Source: Phaeosaccion multiseriatum
Lineage: Eukaryota > Ochrophyta, other classes
Direction: 5' to 3'
Assembly: GCA_965112735.1 (NCBI GenBank)
Contig: OZ218951.1
Location: 310,001 to 374,000, forward strand
DNA: 64,000 nucleotides
The first letter of the stretch is position 1, and each line of letters opens with the position of its first letter. Under the pieces are notes generated by a model, which had not been told where the DNA came from, did no database searches, and worked only from the letters and a program-made list of their open reading frames with translations. This document shows, piece after piece, positions 10,820 to 20,528 of this stretch. The translations under genes and the position numbers were made by a program.

Positions 10820-13800
10820 GCGCGCACACACACGCACACACGCACACACACACACACAACACATACACACACGCGCCACACACACATGCAGGACATTCTC
10901 TTTGCGGGGGCACACCATGGACGTACTGCATGTGGACTGGTCCCCGGGGGGGGGCATGCTCGCCTCCTGCAGCATCGACAACACCGTTCTTGTGTGGAGG
11001 ATGCCCCAAAGCAATGGGCAGCCGGGAGGGGCCCAAGGAGGCCAAGGAGGAGGGGGGGGGGCGGCGGTGCTGACTCCCTACAGAACCTTGCGAGGGCACG
11101 AGAGCTGGGTCAAGGGTAAGTGGGGGCATGAGAGCTGGGTCAAGGGTAAGTGGGGGCACGAGAGCTGGGTCAAGGGTAAGTGGGGGCATGAGAGCTGGGT
11201 CAAGGGTAAGTGGGGGCATGAGAGCTGGGTCAAGGGTAAGTGGGGGCACGCCGTAGGGGATGGGAGGGGGTCTATGACCACTTGGGTCGAGAGGGAGTGA
11301 GTGGAGGCGGTAGGGGGGGAGGAGTACAAGCAACAACAGAAGTCAGGGCAGGGGGGGCAGGAAGAGGAGCGAGTCAGGGAGGTGGGTGCGTGCGTGCGTG
11401 CGTGCGTGTGTGCGTGCGTGCAATGTTGCTCCGAAGATGAGTGCCGTTATTCGCGTGTTTCTCGGTGTAAGGCTGGGCCCGTTCTCGTCTACAAGCACAG
11501 CACAACACACACATACCCGTACGATACGCCGCGCTCCTCACGCCTCTCCTTCTGACCGCGCAATCATCCCTTCGGCCGTCCACTACCATCTCATCCCTGC
11601 GGCCGTCCACTACAATCTCATCCCTACGGCCATCCACTGCCATCCACTGCCATCCCCTGCCATCTCCCCCCCAAGGCGTGGCGTGGGACCCCGTGGGCAA
11701 GTTCCTTGCTTCCTCCGGCGATGACGGAAAGATCCTCGTGTGGCGGGTGGGGGGGGGCGACACCTGGACAATCGAGGCCTCCATCTCCGATGACAGCGGG
11801 GGCAGTAAGGGCAGCAAGGGGGGCAAGGGGGGCAAGGGGAAGGGGCAGCACGGCTCTGCAGCAGCAGCAGCAGCAGGAGGAGGAGGAGGAGGAGGAGGAG
11901 GAGCAGCCTCCTCGGCTGCCTCGGCCCAGGGGGGCAAGACCCAGGGGGGCGGCGGCTCGAAAACCCTCTTCAGGCGACTGAGCTGGAGCGCCGACGGGCA
12001 GGTAGGGGGGCTGCGGAGGAGGGAGAAGGGCAGGCGGGGAGCAGGGATGACCGTGCTTCGGGTGGGGTATGGGGTATAGATGACCCCGTGGAGGGGACAT
12101 GCTCGCGGTGTGTGTACCCTTCCGTTCCGTCCTTCCTCCCCCTCTCACGCTCTCTTCTCCTCTCTTTCTCTCCTTCCTCCCCCCTCTCACGCTCTCTTCT
12201 CCTGTCTGTCTCTCTCTCTCTCTTCACCTGCGAACTACGCTCTCTCCCCTCTCCCAGTCCATCTGCGCCACCAACGGCACCAAGCAGAAGCAGCACGTGG
12301 TCAAGGTGTTGCGGCGCGGTGCTTGGGGAGAGGAAGACGCCGCCCTCGTGGGGCACACTTCACCCGTTGTGGCCACCAGGTGGGCCGCAAGTCGGGGAGG
12401 GGGTGGGGGGCAACGCAGCCAGTAAGGGAGGCAGGCAGGGAGGCAGGGAGGGAGGGAGGGAGGGAGGGAGGGAGGGAGGGAGGGAGGGAGGGAGGGAGGG
12501 AGGGGCAGGGCAGTCCAGAGGGCTTCATAGTTCTGTAGAGACGAGAGGAAGAGGGAGGGGCACGGGCGGGGGAGCGTGGCGTTGGGAATGCGGCGTTGAA
12601 GGCCGAAGAAGAGGTTCGGATCTTTTGTTACAAAGGGTTGAGGAGGGACTTTATTGACTTAATAGGAATCACCTAAGAAACTGAAGGGTTGAGGAGTGGC
12701 TCTTTGGCGCGTTGGCAGACTGAGAGAGATGAGACCACGATGGTCCTGGCCGCCTGTGTGCCCCTCACCCCTCCTCTCCCCTCCCCTCCCCTCCTCTCCC
12801 CTCCTCTCCCCTCCTCTCCCCTCCTCTCCCCTCCTCTCCCCTCCCCTCCCCTCCTCTCCACTCCCTCCCCGCTGGCGTAGGTCAAGCCCTCATCTGTACA
12901 CGGCTGCTCCAACGGCTGCTCCAAGGCGTGAGAGCGAGGAGCGAGACGGAGACGGAGACGGCGGCGGCGGCAAAGGAAAGGGTACGAGTAAGAGCACCAA
13001 GGGCAAGGGTACCGCCGCCGCAGCCCGAAGACGAGGAGGAGGAGGGCCCGTCTCTATTGGTCGCAGCTATGGGCTCGTGGCGGTGGGCGGCAACGACGGA
13101 GTGCTCTCTGTTTGGAAGAGTTGTCAAGTGAACGCCATCGCCGTGCTGAGGGGCGCCTTCAGCCTGCCGCCCGTGGACATGTCGTGGGGTAGCGATGGGT
13201 ACACCTTGCTCGTCGCCAGCGTGGACGGGACACTGGCAGGTGCGTTCGTGCGTGCGTGAATGCGTGTGCTTGGGTGCGTGTGGGTGCGTGTGTGGGTGCG
13301 ACGGTCCCCGAGCGGGCGGTCGTCTTCGGACAGCAGTGCAGCAGGGTGGGGTAGTGTTTCATCCTCCTCTGTCCTGCCTCATTTTCGTCGGTGTTGTGTG
13401 TTGCTGCCCTCCCTTCTCCTCCCCTCCCCTGCAAGTGATCCGCTTCACGGCGAAGGAGGCGGGCATTCCCTTGTCCAGCGAAGAGCGTCTGACCTTCATG
13501 CGGGGGGTAAGTAAGTCAAGTAGCCACCCTCTCTCCCTCTGTCCTTACACCCCTCTGTCTCTGTCCTGACACCCTCTCTCTCTGTCCTGACACCCTCTCT
13601 CTCTGTCCTTACAGCCTCTCTCTCTGTGTCCTAACACCCTCTCTCTCTGTCCTGACACCCTCTCTCTCTGTCCTGACACCCCCTATCTCTGTCCTGACAC
13701 TCTCTCTCCTTCACGTCCCAATTCACCTCTCTCATGCCCCCTGCCGTGCCCATGCAGCTGTACGGCAGCGCTGCGGCAGGAGGGGCGACGAGCCTGGGCC

Positions 13801-13845
13801 TGGCAGAGACGCCACTTCTCGTGGAGAACGCCTTCCAGCTGGAGA

Positions 13846-13880
<35 letters not shown>

Positions 13881-15747
13881 GCGGGCACAGGAGGGGCGGG
13901 AGGACAAGCGGGGGGGATGATGAACGGCCCAGGGGGGATGATGAACGGCCCAGGGGGGATGGGCTCCTCTGCTTCTGCTGTGGTTGGGCACCGGCCCACG
14001 ACGATAAGCTCGCAGCAAACGTCGACGGGAAGGGACGGCAAGAAACGCATCCGGCCTGTGCTCCTCCCCGTCAACGGCACGGCTCCTGCTCTTGGGGGGG
14101 GGGGTGGCGTGTTTGGGGGGCAACCTCCCAACAAACGACCCAGGGTAGACGGAGCAGCAGCAGCGGGAGGAGGAGGAGGAGGAGGAGGAGGAGGAGGAGG
14201 AGGTGAGACGACGAAGAAATTCACCCCCATCGTCTCCACCCAACCCGTCTGTCTGTCTGTCTACTGTCTCTTGGGTGTTGTTGGTTGCTTTCGCTTGCTG
14301 ACTCGCTGTCGTTGCCCTGCCCTTGTTCTGTTCTGTGTCCCGTTTCCTGTACCGAGGGCCAATAGGCTGCTCCAATTGCGGCTGTAGAGGAGGGGGAGGA
14401 GGAGAAGGAGGAGGAGGTGGAGGAGGTGGAGGAGGTGGAGGAGGAGGTGGAGGAGGTGGAGGAGGTGGAGGAGGTGGAAGGGCAGGAGGCTACCGGCACG
14501 CTAGTCTAGTGCTGCACGGAGCTAGTAACTTGGAACCACCGCTTGTAAGTGCAGCGTCATTCCTGCCCCTCGGGGAGGAAGAGGGCGGAGGAGGGGGCGG
14601 CGGAGGGGGACAGGCGGAGGCAGAGGGGGAAAGGGGGTTCGTGGCTAGACTTATCGAGGGGGGCGGCGCCCCGACGGGGGCACTGCTTGAACCTGGGGTG
14701 GGGGGCGGGCGGGAGGGCTTCTTGCCTCCTCTGCGAGTAGATACACTATTGACCTGCAGGCCCTTCCGTTGTCGGAGCGGCCCGGGGGGGGCGCAGGGGC
14801 AGACGGAGGAGTACTGCACCGTCACGCTGGGCTCCACGTCAAGCTCCAGGTATGTGTTGTTGTGTATGCCTCCCATTTTGTTGGGTATGCCTCCCCAGTT
14901 TGAAGAGCGCTGACAGAGCGAACAATTAGAGAATCGATGTGCCCTAAGGGATGTGCCCTACTCACGCAGGGTTACTCTCTCCTTAGCTTGGCTTGGCTGT
15001 CTCCTTAGCTTGGCTGGGCTGTCTCCTTAGCTTGGCTTGGCTGTCTCCTTAGCTTGGCTTGGCTGTCTCCTTAGCTTGGCTTGGCTGTCTCCTTAGCTTG
15101 GCTTGGCTGTCTCCTTAGCTTGGCTGGGCTGTCTCCTTAGCTTGGCTGGGCTGTCTCCTTAGCTTGGCTGGGCTGTCTCCTTTGCATTGGCTTGGCTGTC
15201 TCCTTAGCTTGGCTGGGCTGTCTCCTTTGCATTGGCTTGGCTGTCTCCTTAGCTTGGCTTGGCTGTCTCCTTAGCTTGGCTTGGCTGTCTCCTTACAAGT
15301 AGCTTGGCAGGGCTTAGCGTGGCAGGCCTTCGCGTGGCAGGCCTTAGCCCAAGCGGCATACCGCACACCGCTGCTTTGCTTTCTACGATGGGCGGCTTCA
15401 CTGTATCATTTTGTGCGCCAACGTCGGTACCCTCCCCCTCCCACCACCACTACCACCACCCCCATCCTCCACCACCACCCACCAGCAGCCGCAGCACGGG
15501 ACTGGGGGCTAATGCGAGGGAGGAAGGAGGGTACGGCAGTCTCAGCGCAGTCAGCAGGTGAGTCAGCAGAAGAGAGAGAGAGAGCGAGAGATGTTCCTTC
15601 CGTGGGGTGTATATTAGCTGAGTCAGCAGAAGAGAGAGAGAGAGAGCGAGAGATGTTCCTTCCGTGGGGTGTATATTAGCTGAGTCAGCAGAAGAGAGAG
15701 AGAGAGAGAGATGTTCCTTCCGTGGGGTGTATATTAGCTGAGTCAGC

Positions 15748-15783
<36 letters not shown>

Positions 15784-18700
15784 TTCCTTCCGTGGGGTGT
15801 ATATTAGCTGAGTCAGCAGAAGAGAGAGAGAGAGAGATGTTCCTTCCGTGGGGTGTATGTTAGCTGAGTCAGCAGAAGAGAGAGAGAGAGAGAGAGAGCG
15901 AGAGATGTTCCTTCCGTGGGGTGTATATTAGCTGAGTCAGCAGAAGAGAGAGAGAGCGAGAGATGTTCCTTCCGTGGGGTGTGTATTAGCTGAGTCAGCA
16001 GAAGAGAGAGAGAGCGAGAGATGTTCCTTCCGTGGGGTGTATGTTAGCTGAGTCAGCAGAAGAGAGAGAGAGAGAGAGAGAGATGTTCCTTCCGTGGGGT
16101 GTATATTGGCTGAGTCAGCAGAAGAGAGAGAGAGCGAGAGATGTTCCTTCCGTGGGGTGTATATTAGCTGAGTCAGCAGAAGAGAGAGAGAGCGAGAGAT
16201 GTTCCTTCCGTGGGGTGTATATTAGCTGAGTCAGCAGAAGAGAGAGAGAGCGAGAGATGTTCCTTCCGTGGGGTGTATATTAGCTGAGTCAGCAGAAGAG
16301 AGAGAGAGAGCGAGAGATGTTCCTTCCGTGGGGTGTATATTAGCTGAGTCAGCAGAAGAGAGAGAGAGCGAGAGATGTTCCTTCCGTGGGGTGTATATTA
16401 GCTGAGTCAGCAGAAGAGAGAGAGAGCGAGAGATGTTCCTTCCGTGGGGTGTATATTAGCTGAGTCAGCAGAAGAGAGAGAGAGCGAGCGATGTTCCTTC
16501 CGTGGGGTGTATATTAGCGGAGTCAGCAGAAGAGAGAGAGAGCGAGAGATGTTCCTTCCGTGGGGTGTATATTAGCTGAGTCAGCAGAAGAGAGAGAGAG
16601 AGCGAGAGATGTTCCTTCCGTGGGGTGTATATTAGCTGAGTCAGCAGAAGAGAGAGAGAGCGAGAGATGTTCCTTCCGTGGGGTGTATATTAGCTGAGTC
16701 AGCAGAAGAGAGAGAGAGAGAGATGTTCCTTCCGTGGGGTGTATATTAGCTGAGTCAGCAGAAGAGAGAGAGAGAGATGTTCCTTCCGTGGGGTGTATAT
16801 TAGCTGAGTCAGCAGAAGAGAGAGAGAGAGAGATGTTCCTTCCGTGGGTGTATATAAGCTGAGTCAGCAGAAGAGAGAGAGAGCGAGCGATGTTCCTTCC
16901 GTGGGGTGTATGTTAGTGGGCGAGGTAGGAGGGTGAAGGGCTTTCACCTAAGCCGCCTGGCATCCCTGGCATTGGTATCAGTGGCCTGACACCACCCTCC
17001 CTTTTCCCTGCCTGCCCATGTGCCCATATTCCTGCCCCCCCCATTCTCAGCACCTCGAGTGTGCTCTGGCAAGACCACCTCCCCGGTGTGGCTCTGTCTT
17101 GCTGCGGAAACCACCGCCTCAGCGCTGTGGGCATGACGGACGGCTCCCTCGTCGTGCTGGACCGCAATGGGGTGCGCGCCATGCCCACTCTCGTGCTACA
17201 GGGGGGCGTGGCGCACTTGGAATGCAGCAGCAGCAGTTGGTCATACGGCTGCAGCAGTAGTAGTGGCAGTAGTGGCGGCAGTAGTGAGACCCTGTTGATG
17301 GCGATAACGACTCTGGGCCAGGTGCATGTATGGGACATGGACCCTCTGCGGCGCGTACTGACCACCTCCCTCACGCCTCCCTTCTGGGCCATGGCCAAGG
17401 GAAGGGCAGCAGTCGGTGGTACGGCAGCAGCTGACAAAACAGCAACAGGAGCAGGAGCAGGGGGAGGAGGTTCGACTCATGGGGTGGAGGGGGGTGGAAG
17501 CAGCGGGGGTAACGGCGATTTGAACAGCCCCAGAGTGGTCCGATGCGCCCTGACGCCGTCCGGTGCCCCCTTGGTGGTGCTTCTGCTGAGCGGGGCCCAG
17601 GGGGGTGCGCTGCAGGCCTTTGTGTACCATCTGCAGCTCGAGACATGGCTGCGTGTGGCAGATGGACGCTCCAAACTCTCCTCCCACTCAAGCCCGCTAG
17701 GCGGTCGGGTAGGGGTAGGAGGAGGAGGAGGAAGGGGAGGGGCGGAAGAGGAGGGGCGAGGGGTGGTGAAGGGCCTGCAGGACTTTGCGTTCTCGGCTGT
17801 GGAGGTGGGGAGGACCCAAGGGGAGGGGGGAAGGCAACAGAGGGCAGCCACAGGTGAGATCTTCTTGGCGTTGCTTGCGCTGTGCTGGGTGCGAGGGCAA
17901 GGGGGAGATGGGGTGGCTTTGAGTAGTGAGCTACCAGGGTGGCGGTCGTAGCGCGGTCGTAGCTGTGTTGACTCCACTCCAACCCAAACTATCTCGTCCT
18001 CTCGTCCTCCTTCCCCTTCCTCCCTCCCTCCCTCCCCTACCAGCCGGGGCGGCGGCGGCGGGTCTTGCTGCCGAGGTGCTGCAACTGAGCTCCAGCCCCG
18101 AAGGCTCTGCGCTTCTTCGCGACGTGAGCAGAGGTCATTTGGAGGAGAGCCTGGCGGGATGCCTGGTGCTCGGCAGCGGGCCGGAGCTGCGTAGGTGGAT
18201 GGCAGCCTACGCCACGCATCTGTCCTCTCCGACGGCGTTGGACCCGGTGCGGCTCCGGGCCTTGTGCGACAAACTGCTGTGTCCGTCAGCAGCTGCCAGT
18301 GGAGGAGGGGGGCGAAGGGGGGGGTCTTCTCGTCATCACAGAGCAAAGGGGAAAGGGAGCATTAACGGGGGAGGGCGGGGGGAGGGGGCGGTTGGGAATG
18401 GTTACAACGCGGAGGAGGTCGGCAGCGACAGCGAGGGCTTAGAGGGCCATGCTGAAGGCAATTCTGCCGGACATTCTGCCAGACATTCTGCTGGACATTC
18501 TGTCGTACACACGGAGGGTGCGTCTCTGCCTCAGAGCGGCACAAACGGTCGAGCAGCAGGAGCCGCAGGGGCCCTAGTCACCTCAGACACAACGCTTTCG
18601 CAGCACGGCAAGAAGCGAGCTCGTGGGGGGCATGGTGGTGATACGCACGACGACGACGACGAGGAGGAAGGCAGTGATGGTGGTGGTGAAGCGGCGAGCA

Positions 18701-18882
18701 GACAGGGTCTCTCCAACCTGCAGCTCGGCACGGGGGCCACGGTACTCGGGTTGGACAAGCGGCTGCTGCTGCGTGAGGTCGTGCTACCCGTCGTCGCCAG
18801 AAACAGGGCGCTGCAGAGGATGGCGGAGGAATTCCTGGAGGCGTTGGACCTCCTCGAGCGGGAGGGAGATGGCAGTGGATGA
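9228..18882 (+). CDS. HIRA: HIRA histone H3.3 chaperone (WD40 and C-terminal Hira domain)
   Basis: Scaffold of the HIR complex, which deposits H3.3-H4 independently of replication. Twelve exons with consistent phases: 9228-9336, 9584-9907, 10186-10288, 10892-11115, 11676-12001, 12258-12379, 12881-13239, 13436-13506, 13758-14202, 14366-14849, 17051-17853 and 18044-18882, about 1402 residues. Landmarks: [93 protein letters not shown] and [15 protein letters not shown]. The B-domain motif [14 protein letters not shown], which binds ASF1, follows. Then comes the Hira domain ([31 protein letters not shown]) and the end [18 protein letters not shown]. It exceeds human HIRA (1017) because of poly-Gly, poly-Gln and Ser inserts. 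Exon 10 is the least certain part. Confidence 0.92.
10289..10888. repeat. GT-rich then CA-rich tracts in HIRA intron 3
   Basis: Intron 3 (10289-10891) consists largely of imperfect GT/GTGTGC repeats to about 10585. A CT-rich middle follows, then CA/CACACG repeats from about 10747 to the acceptor. The two tracts are roughly complementary, so the intron could fold on itself. Opposite-strand frames here are repeat artefacts. Confidence 0.85.
11096..11250 (+). repeat. 30-bp minisatellite repeating the exon 4 end and its 5' splice site five times
   Basis: A 30-bp unit with the core GAGAGCTGGGTCAAGGGTAA is repeated five times. Each copy carries the final codons of HIRA exon 4 (HESWVK) and a complete GTAAGTG donor. 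Donors therefore lie after 11115, 11145, 11175, 11205 and 11235. The unit is ten codons long and keeps the frame open. Confidence 0.9.
12421..12502. repeat. (GGGA)n tract in HIRA intron 6
   Basis: A purine tract of GGGA tetranucleotides follows the donor of intron 6. Later in the same intron, 12768-12868 is a CCCCT/CCTCT pyrimidine tract running almost up to the acceptor at 12880. Confidence 0.85.
13545..13705. repeat. CTGACACCCTCTCTCT-type minisatellite in HIRA intron 8
   Basis: About seven imperfect copies of a ~23-bp unit (CTCTGTCCTGACACCCTCTC) fill the intron ahead of exon 9. They supply a long pyrimidine tract. Confidence 0.8.
14976..15300. repeat. 22-bp minisatellite in HIRA intron 10
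   Basis: About fourteen copies of a 22-bp unit with the core CTTAGCTTGGCTTGGCTGTC, with minor TTGG/TGGG variants and a GCATTGG variant. It lies in the first part of the 2.2-kb intron between the exon ending 14849 and the exon starting 17051. Confidence 0.9.
15550..16916. repeat. 23-copy ~57-bp minisatellite carrying TGAGTCAGCA in HIRA intron 10
   Basis: Each unit has a constant AGCTGAGTCAGCAGAAGAG block, a (GA)n run of variable length, and a constant GATGTTCCTTCCGTGGGGTG block ending in GTATATT. I count 23 copies over about 1.35 kb. One copy has GCGGAGTCAGC in place of GCTGAGTCAGC. The copies are otherwise nearly identical. Confidence 0.95.
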
Positions 18883-20528
18883 GGGGAGGGAGGGCAGGAG
18901 AAGAAGGCCATTGACCGACCGGAGAGGTTTGATAAGGGTCAGCAAGGCCAAGGCCAAGGGCAAGGGCAAGGCGAAGAGTGCGTATACCACAGGTGGCAAA
19001 TGCTCCTCCTCCACCACTGGCACTGGCACTAGCAGTACCACCAAGTCTACCTTGCTGCGTCGGAGGGGGAGAGGCCGAGCGCCGGGCCTCAGCAATCTGC
19101 TGCGGAAGGCAAAGGAGGCAAGTGAGGCGGTGAGGTGGTGAATTGCTTGAGTCAGGGGGTGGGGAGGCTGACTGGGTAGGTGTGTGGATAAGTGGGGGGG
19201 GGTGGGGGGCTGGAGGCATGTGCGTGAGTAGGCGTGGGTAGCGGGTGGGGGTACAGTCCAGGTGGAGAGGGCGGCAGCGGCAGCAACAGCAGTTGGTGAT
19301 ACAGCAGCTCGCGATTTCAGGGCCGAGAAGCAGGCAAATCAAGGACCCACACTACGTACACCACGTAGAATGGGAGGAGTCAGTGTTGTGCATGTGTTAC
19401 TTTGCCACACTTCCTCATTTACTTACTGTATTACCCAGAAAAGAATCGTACAAAGGGGGAAGGAGAAGGGAGAAGGGAGAAGGAAGTTAAAGAAGGAAGG
19501 CAGGTCTAGTGTGAGTCCCTCATCATGAGGTTAGAAAGCACACAGAGCCTCCTCCCATGTCTGTGGAACCGGTCCTGGAACCTGCTCCTTCCTTACCACC
19601 GTAGAGGCAACAGCGGGGATGAAGGGCCCAACAGGGTGGTTACGCCTCAAGGTAGGCAGCAGCAGCCATTGAGGCTCGACCAAGGCCTTTAGCCTGGATG
19701 TGTTCCCCTGTGACTGAGAGGAGCCTGACTCCTAACTCAAGATCTTATCTCTGGCCGGCGGAGCGAGACTGAGAGAGTATAACATCATCGACCCCTGACA
19801 CGCTATCGCCCACTTTCTCGATAGCGCGCTATAGCGGATAGCGCGCCGGCTGGCACCGGCCGATAGCGGATAGCGCGCCGGCTGGCGCCGGCGATAGCGG
19901 ATAGCACGCCCCCACAACCCCCCCCCCCCCCCCAAAGCTGGCGCCGGCGATAGCGGATAGCGTGTCAGGGTCGAACGGTCGAACATCAAAGGGCATGGTC
20001 GCCCGTATGCCTCTAATTCATTGACTTTCTGTACGGAGAAGGGGGACCTGCAAGGAAAAAAGTAGACCAGATCGACCATCGGCAATAGCAGCAGCGGTAC
20101 CATCAGCAGCGGGAGCAGCAACTTCACCCCCCCCCCCCCCCCCCCCCGAAGCAAGGAGTAGAACACATCGACCCATCGGCAGCAGCAGCAGCGGCACCAT
20201 CACCAGAGTAGTTCACTCTTTCCCCTCTTTAAGCCACTTCTCTTCTCTAGGGGCTTCCCTTTAGCTCAATAAGAAGAGACCCCAGACGGCACTCTCAGCA
20301 GGCAGCAGCAGCAGCAGCAGCAAGGCGTTCAAAGGGCAGACGTCGCCACTGTCCACAAAGAGAGGCTTCCCGTTAGCGCAAGTCAAGAGGAGACACGAGA
20401 CAGTGTTACCTTACCGAGCTTGACCCCCAACGGGAGTAGCAGCAGTGACAAAAGCAGTGGCAGGAGGAGCAGCAACAGCAGGGCGTTCGAGTATTTCAAA
20501 GACACCACTGGAGCCTTGGAGGGAAGCT
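18883..20528. other. HIRA 3' flank and repeat-bearing spacer
   Basis: GC-rich sequence follows the HIRA stop with no credible gene. One copy of the 14-mer CAGTTGGTGATACA is at 19290-19303. From 19789 to 19973 lies a GATAGC-rich inverted repeat (separate entry). Poly-C runs of about 14 and 18 occur near 19920 and 20130. Between 20050 and 20215 a block with GATCGACCATCGGCAATAGC is followed by a second, related copy (CATCGACCCATCGGCAGCAG). Confidence 0.5.
19789..19973. mobile_element. GATAGC-rich inverted-repeat element, solitary relative of the 35-37 kb family
   Basis: The left edge reads CGACCCCTGACACGCTATCG. The right edge reads GATAGCGTGTCAGGGTCG, its near-exact inverse. Between them GCGGATAGCGCGCCGGCTGG-like units are repeated, interrupted by a poly-C run. 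The same terminal motif and GCCGGCGATAGC blocks recur in the array at 35216-37031. It has no coding capacity, so if mobile it would be non-autonomous. Confidence 0.5.

Noticed and set aside
10180-11014. Thr/His and Cys/Val-rich frames, also at 6.1-6.5 kb, 31.2 kb and 38.7 kb.
   Set aside because: Pure CA/GT microsatellite translation within introns or spacers.
15550-16916. Regularly spaced repeats considered as a CRISPR array.
   Set aside because: There are no unique spacers; whole 57-bp units repeat and differ only in (GA)n length. The host is a eukaryotic intron with no cas genes.
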